This document shows, in pieces, positions 48,471 through 57,601 of a stretch of DNA of 64,000 nt; position 1 is the stretch's first letter; each line of letters opens with the position of its first letter. Made by a program: the position numbers and the translations under genes. The notes under the pieces were generated by a model. It was given only the letters and a program-made list of their open reading frames with translations. It ran no database searches and had not been told where the DNA came from. The stretch lies in the NCBI RefSeq assembly GCF_000685075.1, contig NZ_BAYD01000051.1:1-64000 (forward strand). The letters are read 5' to 3'. Source of the DNA: Paraburkholderia oxyphila NBRC 105797 (GTDB lineage: Bacteria > Pseudomonadota > Gammaproteobacteria > Burkholderiales > Burkholderiaceae).

Positions 48471-51400
48471 ATGAATGCGCGCGACCCCGTTGCATACGAT
48501 ATGACGACCGATACGCCGGCCACCCCGGTTTCGCTCGACGACAAGTACACGCTCGAACGCGGGCGTGTTTATATCAGCGGCACCCAGGCGCTGGTGCGCT
48601 TGCCGATGCTGCAGAAGGCACGCGACCGCAAGGCGGGCCTGAACACCGCCGGCTTCATTTCCGGCTATCGCGGCTCGCCGCTGGGTGCGCTCGATCAGTC
48701 GCTGTGGAAAGCCAAGAAGCATCTGCACGAGAACGACATCGTGTTCCAGCCGGGCGTGAACGAGGATCTCGCGGCCACCGCCGTCTGGGGCTCGCAGCAG
48801 GTCAATCTGTGGCCGGGCGCGACGCGCGACGGCGTATTCGGCATGTGGTACGGCAAGGGGCCCGGCGTCGACCGCACCGGCGACGTGTTCAAGCACGCGA
48901 ATTCGGCCGGCAGCGCCGCCCACGGCGGCGTGCTCGTGCTCGCGGGCGACGATCACGCGGCGAAGTCGTCCACGGTCGCGCATCAGTCCGAGCACGCGTT
49001 CATCGCGGCGGGCATTCCGGTGCTGTATCCCTCCAACGTGCAGGAGTACATCGACTACGGTCTGCACGGCTGGGCAATGAGCCGCTACTCGGGCCTCTGG
49101 GTGGCCATGAAGTGCGTGACCGACGTGATCGAATCCACGGCGTCGATCGACCTCGATCCCGAGCGCGTGGAGATCGTCACGCCGGACGACTACGCGATGC
49201 CGGCGGGCGGCCTAAATATCCGCTGGCCCGACACGCCGCTCGTGCAGGAAGCCCGCCTGCTGGACGAGAAATGGTATGCGGCGCTCGCCTACGTGCGCGC
49301 CAACAAGCTCAACCGCGTGGTGATCGATTCGCCGGCGCCGCGCTTTGGCATCATGACGGCGGGCAAGGCCTATCTCGACGTGCGCCAGGCGCTCAGCGAC
49401 CTCGGCCTCGACGACGCAACGTGTGCGCAGATCGGCTTGCGCGTCATGAAGGTGGGCTGCGTGTGGCCGCTCGATGCGCAGGACGCACGCGCGTTCGCGA
49501 CTGGCCTGGAAGAGATCCTCGTGGTCGAGGAAAAGCGCCAGATCCTCGAATACGCGTTGAAGGAAGAGCTGTACAACTGGCGCGAGGACGTGCGCCCCAA
49601 GATCTACGGCAAGTTCGACGAACGCGACAACGAAGGCGGCGAATGGTCGGTGCCGCGCGGCAGCTGGCTGTTGCCCGCGCATTACGAGCTATCGCCCGCG
49701 CTGATCGCCAAGGCCATCGCGCGGCGCCTCGCCCGCGCGGACCTGCCTGAAGACGTGCGCGCTCGCATGCTTGCGCGCGTCGCGATCATCGAGGCCAAGG
49801 AGCGCGAGGCGGCGAAGCCCCAGGTGAGCGTCGAGCGCAAGCCGTGGTTCTGCTCGGGCTGCCCGCACAATACCTCGACCAACGTGCCCGAGGGCTCGCG
49901 CGCGCTCGCGGGCATTGGCTGCCACTACATGTCGATCTGGATGGACCGCAAGACCGAGACCTTCAGCCAGATGGGCGGCGAGGGCGTGACGTGGATCGGG
50001 CAGATGCACTTCGCCGGCGACAAGCACGTTTTCGCGAATCTCGGCGACGGCACCTATTTCCATTCCGGATTGCTGGCCATTCGCGCGGCTATCGCGGCGA
50101 ATGCCAACATCACGTACAAGATTCTTTATAACGATGCCGTCGCGATGACGGGCGGGCAGCCTATCGACGGCGTGCTGACCGTGCCGCAGATCGTGCATCA
50201 GGTTCACGCCGAAGGTGCGAAGCGCATCGTCATCGTCACGGACGAGCCGGAGAAATACGATTCGCGCGTCGTGCTGCCCACGGACGTGAAGATTCATCAC
50301 CGCGACGAGCTGGACGCCGTGCAGCGCATGCTGCGTGAAGTGCCCGGCACGACCGTGCTGGTCTACGACCAGACCTGCGCCACCGAGAAGCGCCGCCGCC
50401 GCAAGCGCGGCACCTATCCCGATCCGGCACGCCGCGCCTTCATCAACGACGCGGTCTGCGAAGGCTGCGGCGACTGCTCGGTGCAGTCGAACTGCCTGTC
50501 CGTCGAGCCGCTCGAGACGCCGCTCGGCACCAAGCGCAAGATCAATCAGTCGTCGTGCAACAAGGACTTCTCGTGCGTGAAGGGCTTTTGCCCGAGCTTC
50601 GTGACGGCCGAAGGCGCGCAACTGCGCAAGCCGCAGGCCGCACGTAGTGCCGCCGCGCCCGATTTCGACGCGCTGCCGGCGCCCACGCTGCCTGCGCTCG
50701 CTCGCCCCTATGGCATTCTCGTCACGGGCGTGGGCGGCACGGGTGTGGTGACCATCGGCGGGCTGATCGGCATGGCCGCGCATATCGAGCGCAAGGGCGT
50801 GACCGTGCTCGACATGGCGGGCCTCGCGCAGAAGGGCGGCGCCGTGCTCAGCCACGTGCAGATCGCATCCGCGCCCAGCGCGCTGCATGCAACGCGCATC
50901 GCCACGGGCGAGGCGCGCCTCGTGATCGGCTGCGACGTGGTGGTGACGGCATCGAACGACGTGCTCTCGCGTACGCAGCACGGCGTGACGGTGGCCGCGG
51001 TCAATAGCGGCGCGACGCCCACTGCGGACTTCGTGCGAAATCCGAAATGGGCGTTCCCCGGCGCGCAAACGGAAGCGGGCCTGCGCGATAGCATCGGCGA
51101 CGGCTGCGAGTTTATCGACGCCAACGCGCTCGCGCTGACGCTGCTCGGCGACACGATTTACAGCAACCCGCTGCTGCTGGGCTTTGCATGGCAGAAGGGC
51201 TGGCTGCCGCTGCAGCTCACGAGCCTGCTGCGGGCGATCGAGCTGAACGGCGTGGCGGTCGAGAAGAATCGCCTCGCGTTCAACTGGGGCCGTCATGTGG
51301 CGCAGCACGGCGATGCCGCTGTGAAGGCGCACGCCAAGCCGGCGGCACAGGCGATCGTGATGCGCATGCCCGAGTCGCTCGACGCCGTGATCGCCTCGCG

Positions 51401-52043
51401 CGAAGCCTTGTTGACCGCGTACCAGAACGCGGCCTATGCGCAACGCTATCGCGGCGTGATCGACCGTATCCGCGAGAAGGAAATGCTGGCCACCAGCAAT
51501 GCGAAGCTGCCGCTCACGCGCTCGGTCGCCGTGAATCTCGCGAAGCTCATGGCCTACAAGGACGAGTACGAAGTCGCCCGCCTGTACGCCGATCCCGCCT
51601 ACCTCGCGAAGCTGCGCGAGCAGTTCGAGGGCGAACCGGGCCGCGATTACAAGCTGAGCTTCTACCTCGCGCCGCCGTTGCTCGCAAAACGCGATGAACA
51701 AGGCCACATGCAGAAGCGCCGGTTCGGTCCCTGGGTGCTCCCGGCTCTGCGTGCGCTCGCCCGCATGAAGGGACTGCGCGGCACGGCGCTGGACGTGTTC
51801 GGCCGCACGGCCGAGCGGCGCGGCGAGCGCCAGTTGATTGCCGACTACGTCGCGCTCGTCGACGAGTTCTGCGCGACGCTCGATGCCGATCGCCTCCCCA
51901 CGGCGCTCAAGCTGGCAGGCATTCCCGACGACATTCGCGGTTTCGGCCACGTCAAGGAGAACAACGTCCGGGCCGCGGCCAGCAAGCGCGAGCAACTGCT
52001 GCGCGCGTACCGCTCGCCGGTGCGCATGGCCGCCAGCGCCTAA
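48471..52043 (+). CDS. Fused indolepyruvate ferredoxin oxidoreductase
   Basis: A 1190-residue single-chain enzyme that oxidatively decarboxylates aryl pyruvates, from aromatic amino-acid breakdown, to acyl-CoA and reduced ferredoxin. The order is: alpha-type pyrimidine-binding region (RVYISGTQALVRLP, GYRGSPLGALDQ), a TPP domain (SGCPHNTSTNVPEGS, GDGTYFHSGLLAIRAA), a cysteine cluster (about residues 659-710: CEGCGDCSVQSNC, CNKDFSC), a gamma-type domain (GVGGTGVVTIGGLIGMA) and a C-terminal extension usual in proteobacterial fused forms. ATG 48471 has GGAG ten bases upstream; the frame is open further upstream without family resemblance. Control by the divergent LysR gene is likely. Confidence 0.95.
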   Translation: MNARDPVAYDMTTDTPATPVSLDDKYTLERGRVYISGTQALVRLPMLQKARDRKAGLNTAGFISGYRGSPLGALDQSLWKAKKHLHENDIVFQPGVNEDLAATAVWGSQQVNLWPGATRDGVFGMWYGKGPGVDRTGDVFKHANSAGSAAHGGVLVLAGDDHAAKSSTVAHQSEHAFIAAGIPVLYPSNVQEYIDYGLHGWAMSRYSGLWVAMKCVTDVIESTASIDLDPERVEIVTPDDYAMPAGGLNIRWPDTPLVQEARLLDEKWYAALAYVRANKLNRVVIDSPAPRFGIMTAGKAYLDVRQALSDLGLDDATCAQIGLRVMKVGCVWPLDAQDARAFATGLEEILVVEEKRQILEYALKEELYNWREDVRPKIYGKFDERDNEGGEWSVPRGSWLLPAHYELSPALIAKAIARRLARADLPEDVRARMLARVAIIEAKEREAAKPQVSVERKPWFCSGCPHNTSTNVPEGSRALAGIGCHYMSIWMDRKTETFSQMGGEGVTWIGQMHFAGDKHVFANLGDGTYFHSGLLAIRAAIAANANITYKILYNDAVAMTGGQPIDGVLTVPQIVHQVHAEGAKRIVIVTDEPEKYDSRVVLPTDVKIHHRDELDAVQRMLREVPGTTVLVYDQTCATEKRRRRKRGTYPDPARRAFINDAVCEGCGDCSVQSNCLSVEPLETPLGTKRKINQSSCNKDFSCVKGFCPSFVTAEGAQLRKPQAARSAAAPDFDALPAPTLPALARPYGILVTGVGGTGVVTIGGLIGMAAHIERKGVTVLDMAGLAQKGGAVLSHVQIASAPSALHATRIATGEARLVIGCDVVVTASNDVLSRTQHGVTVAAVNSGATPTADFVRNPKWAFPGAQTEAGLRDSIGDGCEFIDANALALTLLGDTIYSNPLLLGFAWQKGWLPLQLTSLLRAIELNGVAVEKNRLAFNWGRHVAQHGDAAVKAHAKPAAQAIVMRMPESLDAVIASREALLTAYQNAAYAQRYRGVIDRIREKEMLATSNAKLPLTRSVAVNLAKLMAYKDEYEVARLYADPAYLAKLREQFEGEPGRDYKLSFYLAPPLLAKRDEQGHMQKRRFGPWVLPALRALARMKGLRGTALDVFGRTAERRGERQLIADYVALVDEFCATLDADRLPTALKLAGIPDDIRGFGHVKENNVRAAASKREQLLRAYRSPVRMAASA

Positions 52044-52076
52044 GGTTGTGTAAGCAGCACGCATACGCCGTGCGAT

Positions 52077-52115
52077 GTCCCTCTCGCCGCAAGACGTTCC
52101 GCCGGCGAGAGGGAC
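52077..52115 (+). terminator. Hairpin after the oxidoreductase gene
   Basis: GTCCCTCTCGCCG (52077-52089) pairs perfectly with CGGCGAGAGGGAC (52103-52115), loop 13 bases, 34 bases after the stop. Only a short A/T-rich segment follows, no T-run. Confidence 0.65.
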
Positions 52116-52169
52116 AGATTGAAAATCCTCGATGTGGCCCCGCCTTCAAGGGAAAACCATTGGTCGTTA

Positions 52170-52187
52170 ACATCAGACGTCTGATGT
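52170..52187. promoter_or_regulatory. 18-bp perfect palindrome upstream of mtnK
   Basis: ACATCAGACGTCTGATGT is perfectly self-complementary. Length and symmetry resemble operators of FCD-type GntR regulators. It lies 180 bp before the mtnK start and just upstream of a TTGACG sequence, so it probably controls the mtnK-mtnA-aldolase operon. The regulator is not in the adjacent DNA. Confidence 0.6.
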
Positions 52188-52366
52188 AAATTGACGCCCA
52201 ACGCGGTTGATACCCAACGCGGCTACCCAGGGAGCCCATGCGTCTGGGCGTCGATCAGTCGATGAGCGGGCGCATCCAGCATTGGCTTTTGGCAACGCTC
52301 GCGCGAGCGAGCGCTCAAGCCCAGGCGACCCCATTCCCAGCGTCCCCTTTCCGCACAGGAAAACCC

Positions 52367-53632
52367 ATGCGCTTCGAGGCTTTCAGCTCTTCCGAACTGG
52401 CGGCATACCTGAGGGGTATTCCAGCCGTCCACGCACGGCTAGGCGACGACAGCGAATTGCAGGTCGTCGAAGTGGGCGACGGCAACTTGAACTATGTCTA
52501 TTACGTGAGCAGCGCGCGCGACCCGCAGCGCAGCGTGGTCGTCAAGCAGGCGCCGCCGTTCCTGCGGCTCGTGGGCGAGGGCTGGCCCTTGCCGCGCGAG
52601 CGCATGGAGCGTGAAGTGGCCGCGTTGCGCCGCTTCGGCGCGCTGTGCCCGCAGCATGTGCCGCGCGTCTATCACGCCGACAGCGAGAAGTTCCTCATCG
52701 TGATGCAGCGTCTCGACTCGCATCGCGTGCTGCGCCAGGGGCTCATCGACGGCATCGTCTATCCGCATCTGGCCGATCACGTCTCCACGTTTCTCGCGCG
52801 CACGCTGTTTCATGGCTCCGACCTGTATCTCGCGCCCGACGCGAAGAAGGCGGCCGTGGGCGGCGACATCAACAGCGAGTTGTGCCGGATCACCGAGGAT
52901 CTCGTCTTCACGTTTCCGTTCGAAGACGACCCTTCGAACGTGTATAGTCCTGCGCTGCCGGCCGCGGCGGTCGAGCGGCTGCGCACGCACGAGCCGCTGC
53001 GCCGCGCCGTGGGCGAGATGAAGTGGGCCTTCATGAACCATGCGGAAACGCTCGTGCACGGCGATCTGCATACGGGCTCGATCATGGCGAACGAGCGCGA
53101 GACCTATGTGATCGATCCCGAGTTCGCGTTCTATGGGCCGATGGGATTCGACCCGGGCGCGTTCATCGCGAACCTGCTGCTGGCCTGCTATGCGCGAGAC
53201 TGGCACGACCGCGTGGCGGGCCGTGATCCCGCCGTCTATCAGCGCTGGCTGCTCGAGCAGGTCGCGCAGGTATGGCACGGCTTTGCGGAGAAGTTCGCGG
53301 GGCTGTGGCGCATGCACGAGCGTGAGACGGGCCGCGCGTATATCGGGGGCCCGGCCGACACGCGCGCCGCCGAGGCGTTTCGCGAAGACTTCGTGCGGCG
53401 GCTGCTGGCGGACACGCTCGGCTTCGCGGGCTGCAAGATGATCCGTCGCATCGTCGGCATGGCGAAGGTCGCGGAGATCACCGGCATCAAGGACGAAACC
53501 GTGCGCGCACTAGTGGAAGTGCGCTGCCTGCGGCTTGCCGAGGCGCTGCTCGTGCAGCGGCGCGAACTGGCTTCGATCGGGGCTGTCACGGCGCTGGCGG
53601 CTCAGGTGCTCGCGCAACCGGTGGAAGCGTGA
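52367..53632 (+). CDS. mtnK: 5-methylthioribose kinase
   Basis: Phosphorylates 5-methylthioribose (and related 5-deoxyribose) at C1. At 421 residues the length is normal. Features of the kinase fold: VGDGNLNYVYYV nucleotide loop, catalytic LVHGDLHTGSIM, and IDPEFAFYGPMGFDPGAF. ATG 52367 is chosen with AGGA seven bases upstream; an open frame extends further to 52238 without family similarity. Followed by mtnA and a class II aldolase, it feeds the DHAP shunt that recycles methylthioadenosine or 5'-deoxyadenosine by-products. Confidence 0.93.
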   Translation: MRFEAFSSSELAAYLRGIPAVHARLGDDSELQVVEVGDGNLNYVYYVSSARDPQRSVVVKQAPPFLRLVGEGWPLPRERMEREVAALRRFGALCPQHVPRVYHADSEKFLIVMQRLDSHRVLRQGLIDGIVYPHLADHVSTFLARTLFHGSDLYLAPDAKKAAVGGDINSELCRITEDLVFTFPFEDDPSNVYSPALPAAAVERLRTHEPLRRAVGEMKWAFMNHAETLVHGDLHTGSIMANERETYVIDPEFAFYGPMGFDPGAFIANLLLACYARDWHDRVAGRDPAVYQRWLLEQVAQVWHGFAEKFAGLWRMHERETGRAYIGGPADTRAAEAFREDFVRRLLADTLGFAGCKMIRRIVGMAKVAEITGIKDETVRALVEVRCLRLAEALLVQRRELASIGAVTALAAQVLAQPVEA

Positions 53633-53726
53633 GCCGGCCGGCGTGAACGACACGATCACGAGACAGGCACGAACAATTCGCCGCACATGCGGCATGGTCC
53701 GGCGTACCGGCATTCACGGAGAACGT

Positions 53727-54803
53727 ATGGCGTTGCAGCCGCACACATCGAATCTTCCGCCCACTCTCGAGTGGCGCGACGAGACCCTTTATCTGCTCGA
53801 CCAGACGCGCCTGCCGCTCGAGTGCGTGATCGAGGCGACCGATAGCGTCGAGGCGGTCTGGCGTGCGATACACGAGCTGCGCGTGCGCGGCGCGCCGGCG
53901 ATTGGCGTCGCAGCGGCCTATGGGCTGTGCGTGGCGATGCAGCCCGAGCGGCAGGCGCCGCGCGACGCATTCCTCGCGCGCCTCGAGCAGCACGCCGCGC
54001 ATCTGGACAGCGCGCGGCCGACGGCGGTGAATTTGCGCTGGGCGCTCGAGCGCATGCTCGCGCACGCGCGTGGCATCGGGGCCCGCACGGGTGCGGAGAT
54101 CTACGAGGCACTGGTGGCCGAGGCAACGCGCATTCATCGTGAGGATGTCGAACTATGCGCGAGGATCGGCGAACACGGACGTGCGCTGATCAAGGCGGGC
54201 AGCGGCGTGCTCACGCACTGCAACGCTGGCGCGCTCGCGACAACGGGCATCGGCACCGCTACCGCACCGCTTTATTGCGCGCATCGCGATGGCGTGCCGT
54301 TTCGTGTCTATGCCGACGAGACGCGGCCGCTCCTGCAAGGCGCGCGGCTGACGGCATACGAGCTGCAGCAGGCCGGGCTCGACGTCACGCTGATCACGGA
54401 CAGCATGGCGCCCACGCTCATGGCGCAGGGGCTCATCGATCTCGTGATCGTGGGCACCGACCGCGTGGCCGCGAACGGCGACGTCGCGAACAAGATCGGC
54501 ACGCTCGGCGTGGCGATCGCGGCGAAGCATTTCTGCATCCCGTTCTACGTGGCGTGCCCATCGTCCACGCTCGATCTGCGCACCGCGCGCGGCGCGGACA
54601 TCGTGATCGAGGAGCGCGGCGCCGACGAGGTCGCGCAGTTCGCGGGCCGGCGCACCGCACCCGAGGGCATCAAGGTGCGCAATCCGGCCTTCGACGTGAC
54701 GCCGCACGCGCTCGTCACGGGCATCGTGACGGAGTTGGGTATCGTGCGCGCGCCGTTCGAAGACAATCTGGCGGCGCTGTTCGCCGCGGGAGCGGCCGTA
54801 TGA
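53727..54803 (+). CDS. mtnA: Methylthioribose-1-phosphate isomerase
   Basis: Converts 5-methylthioribose-1-phosphate to the ribulose-1-phosphate. The 358-residue protein has the eIF2B-like family motifs RGAPAIGVAAAYG, the catalytic cysteine in LTHCNAGALATTG and the catalytic aspartate in GTDRVAANGDVANKIGT. ATG 53727 has GGAG six bases upstream. It lies 94 bp after mtnK, and its stop overlaps the aldolase start (ATGA). Confidence 0.95.
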   Translation: MALQPHTSNLPPTLEWRDETLYLLDQTRLPLECVIEATDSVEAVWRAIHELRVRGAPAIGVAAAYGLCVAMQPERQAPRDAFLARLEQHAAHLDSARPTAVNLRWALERMLAHARGIGARTGAEIYEALVAEATRIHREDVELCARIGEHGRALIKAGSGVLTHCNAGALATTGIGTATAPLYCAHRDGVPFRVYADETRPLLQGARLTAYELQQAGLDVTLITDSMAPTLMAQGLIDLVIVGTDRVAANGDVANKIGTLGVAIAAKHFCIPFYVACPSSTLDLRTARGADIVIEERGADEVAQFAGRRTAPEGIKVRNPAFDVTPHALVTGIVTELGIVRAPFEDNLAALFAAGAAV

Positions 54804-55519
54804 GCGGCGCGAGTGGAGAGGGCGCAGAGCGCCGCGCGGGTGAGACCGCGGCGCGCGCACGCGATGCCCGCGCCGAGGCCGGGCTGCGGCAGCAGATCGT
54901 CGATACCGCGCGCGACATGGAGCGCCTCGGCATCAATCAGGGCACCTCGGGCAACGTGAGCGCGCGCTGGCATGACGGACTCCTGATTACACCGAGCGGC
55001 GTGCCATGCGCGGCGCTCACGCGCGAGCGCATCGTCTGGATGCCGCTCGACGTGCGCGAGGACGACCCGCTCTTCGAGGCGCGGCGTCCTTCTTCGGAGT
55101 GGCGCTTTCATCGCGACATCCTGCATGCGCGGCCCGACGTGAACGCTGTCGTCCATACGCATTCGAATGCGGCGACGGCGCTTGCAATCCACGGCCGCGG
55201 CATTCCCGCACATCACTACATGGTGGCCGCGGCCGGCGGAAACTCCATTCGCTGCGCGCCTTACGCGACCTTCGGCAGTCAGGCGCTCTCGGATCACGCG
55301 CTCGAAGCGCTGCACGAGCGGCTCGCCTGCCTGCTCGCGCATCACGGTGTCATCGCGCTGGGGCGCGATCTGGAGCGGGCGCTGTGGCTCGCCAACGAGG
55401 TCGAGGTGCTGGCGAAGCAATATCTGCTCGCGTGCCAGATTGGCGAGCCGCCGCTGTTGTCGGACGCGCAGATGGACGAAGTCATCGAGAAGTTCAAGGG
55501 CTACGGCCCGCGCAAGTGA
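54800..55519 (+). CDS. Class II aldolase of the DHAP shunt
   Basis: A 239-residue zinc aldolase of the fuculose-phosphate-aldolase/MtnB superfamily: NQGTSGNVSAR, LLITPSGVPC, the metal ligands in VVHTHSNAATALA and LLAHHGVIALG. In the DHAP shunt this class of enzyme (Ald2) splits methylthioribulose-1-phosphate or 5-deoxyribulose-1-phosphate into DHAP and an aldehyde. MtnB dehydratase is in the same superfamily, but mtnC and mtnD, needed after MtnB, are absent here, which favours the aldolase reading. Translationally coupled to mtnA. Confidence 0.87.
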   Translation: MSGASGEGAERRAGETAARARDARAEAGLRQQIVDTARDMERLGINQGTSGNVSARWHDGLLITPSGVPCAALTRERIVWMPLDVREDDPLFEARRPSSEWRFHRDILHARPDVNAVVHTHSNAATALAIHGRGIPAHHYMVAAAGGNSIRCAPYATFGSQALSDHALEALHERLACLLAHHGVIALGRDLERALWLANEVEVLAKQYLLACQIGEPPLLSDAQMDEVIEKFKGYGPRK

Positions 55520-55646
55520 GCGGCGGGGTGACGAGCGCGCATTGACGGCCGGTGAATTCAGCGGATGAATCCGGCTCGTTGCATCACGTTGTGATATAAA
55601 TGTCGCGTGAGCACCGCCGACCACCCGGTGCCCGCCAGGGGGGATC

Positions 55647-57467
55647 ATGAGCGAGCACAGCGAGCACAAGGGCGATTTCGCAACCGATGTCCGGCTTCTG
55701 CGCATCAGCGCCATCGCTGCCGTGGGCGGCGCACTGAGCACCGTCGCCGCGGACTTTCTGCTGCACCTCATCCGCTTCTTCACGAACCTGTTTTTCTTCC
55801 AGACGCTCTCCACGGCGAATCATTCTCCGGCCCAGAACACGCTCGGCTGGCTCGTGGTGGCCGCCCCCGTGATTGGCGGGCTGCTGGTGGGCCTGATCGC
55901 GCGCTTCGGCTCGGAGCAGATTCGCGGCCACGGCATTCCCGAAGCCATCGAGGCGATTCTGTTCGGCAAGAGCAAGATGTCGCCGAAGGTGGCCGTGCTC
56001 AAGCCGCTCGCCTCGGCCATCGCCATTGGCAGCGGCGGGCCGTTCGGGGCCGAAGGTCCGATCATCATGACGGGCGGCGCGATCGGCTCGCTCATCGCGC
56101 AGTTCTTCCATCTCTCGAGCGCCGAAAGAAAGGCGCTGCTGGTGGCGGGCGCCGTGGCCGGCATGACCGCCGTGTTCGGCACGCCCGTGGCCGCCGTGCT
56201 GCTCGCCATCGAGCTGCTGCTGTTCGAGCTGCGTCCCCGCAGCCTGCTGCCGGTGGCCATCGCCTGCGTCGTGGCGGGCTTCACGCGGCCGCTGTTTCTC
56301 GGCAGCGGCCCGCTGTTTCCGCTGCAGACGTTGCCCATCGGCCCGATCGGCATCGTGGCGGCGGCCATTGCCGGGCTGATTGCCGGCGCGTTGTCGTGGG
56401 GCCTGTCCACCTCGCTCTATAAGGTGGAGGACCTGTTCGGCAAGCTCCCCATTCACTGGATGTGGTGGCCCGCGCTGGGCGCCATTGCCGTGGGCATCGG
56501 CGGCTATTTCCAGCCGCGCACGCTCGGGGTGGGCTACGACGTGATCGGCGACCTGCTGCAGAACCACCTCGTCTTGCACGTCGTGATTGGCATCGTGGTC
56601 GTCAAGGCCATCATCTGGGTCATCGCGCTGGCCTCGGGGACTTCGGGCGGCGTGCTCGCGCCGTTGCTGATGATGGGCGCGGGCGTGGGCGCAATCGTCG
56701 GCCCGTACATGCCCGGCGGCGACCCTGCGCTGTGGCCGCTCGTCTTCATGGCGGCCGCGCTCGGCGGCATGATGCGCGCGCCCGTGATGGCCGCGGTATT
56801 CGCCTTCGAGCTGACCGACGATGTCAATGCCTTGCTGCCGCTGCTCGCGGCCGCCGCCGTGGCCTACGGCTTCACTGTCATGTTCATGCGCCGCTCGATC
56901 CTGACCGAGAAGATCGCCCGGCGCGGTTATCATATTTTCCGCGAATACAGCATCGATCCGCTCGAGCGCCATTATGTGGAGGAGGTCATGACGCGTACGG
57001 TCGTGACGATCGATGCGGACACAACGATCACCAGCGTGTTGAACGACTATTTCGGCAAGGACCAGAAGTTTCGTGCCTATCCGGTGCTGAGGGATGGCGT
57101 GCTGCTGGGCATGGTGGACCGCGCGCTGCTCGACCCGATTCCACTCGGCAAAGCCGGGATGCCGATCGGCTCGGCTTTCGCGAAGACCCGGCCCGAGATC
57201 GCCTTGCCTGGCGAGACGTGCAGGAACGTGGCGGCGCGGCTCGCTATCTCAGGCCTCGAGCGCGTGCCTGTCGTGGACGATGAAAAGACCCTGCGCCTGC
57301 TCGGCGTGGTCTCGCGGCACGATCTCGTCAAGCCGTCGATGCAGGTCTTCGCGGAGGAGCGCGAGCTCGAGCAGTTCCGCCAGGTCTGGATTCCTCGCAG
57401 CACCCTTTTCGCACCCACCCTCAAGCGCCAGGACGGACCCGACGAGCACGCCGATGTGGGCCGATGA
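55647..57467 (+). CDS. ClC-family chloride channel/transporter with CBS domains
   Basis: A 606-residue membrane protein. The membrane part has the anion-site motifs GHGIPEAIEAI, SGGPFGAEGPIIM (with the gating Glu) and ASGTSGGVLAPLLMMGAG. Two CBS domains close the protein (about 450-580: VEEVMTRTVVTIDADTTI, AISGLERVPVVDDEKTLRLLGVVSRHDL), as in nucleotide-regulated forms. The extracellular-gate glutamate suggests a H+/Cl- exchanger. A GGGGGGAT tract precedes ATG 55647. Monocistronic by context. Confidence 0.93.
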   Translation: MSEHSEHKGDFATDVRLLRISAIAAVGGALSTVAADFLLHLIRFFTNLFFFQTLSTANHSPAQNTLGWLVVAAPVIGGLLVGLIARFGSEQIRGHGIPEAIEAILFGKSKMSPKVAVLKPLASAIAIGSGGPFGAEGPIIMTGGAIGSLIAQFFHLSSAERKALLVAGAVAGMTAVFGTPVAAVLLAIELLLFELRPRSLLPVAIACVVAGFTRPLFLGSGPLFPLQTLPIGPIGIVAAAIAGLIAGALSWGLSTSLYKVEDLFGKLPIHWMWWPALGAIAVGIGGYFQPRTLGVGYDVIGDLLQNHLVLHVVIGIVVVKAIIWVIALASGTSGGVLAPLLMMGAGVGAIVGPYMPGGDPALWPLVFMAAALGGMMRAPVMAAVFAFELTDDVNALLPLLAAAAVAYGFTVMFMRRSILTEKIARRGYHIFREYSIDPLERHYVEEVMTRTVVTIDADTTITSVLNDYFGKDQKFRAYPVLRDGVLLGMVDRALLDPIPLGKAGMPIGSAFAKTRPEIALPGETCRNVAARLAISGLERVPVVDDEKTLRLLGVVSRHDLVKPSMQVFAEERELEQFRQVWIPRSTLFAPTLKRQDGPDEHADVGR

Positions 57468-57601
57468 ACGCCAATTGGGGAGCGGGCAGGCGGGCCATCG
57501 TGTTGCCGTGCCCTGCGCTGTGGGGTGCACGCTTGCCCGGCTCGACCGCGCCCGATCCTGCCCGGGAATAATTGACCGTATGAATTACGCCTCAGACGGC
57601 C

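Noticed and set aside
49689..52064. A 791-residue minus-strand frame opposite the indolepyruvate oxidoreductase
   Set aside because: Same antisense GC artefact; the plus strand carries all conserved motifs.
52044..52366. A riboswitch upstream of mtnK
   Set aside because: I looked for SAM- or SAH-riboswitch-like helices; only the terminator hairpin of the previous gene and a DNA-type palindrome are present.
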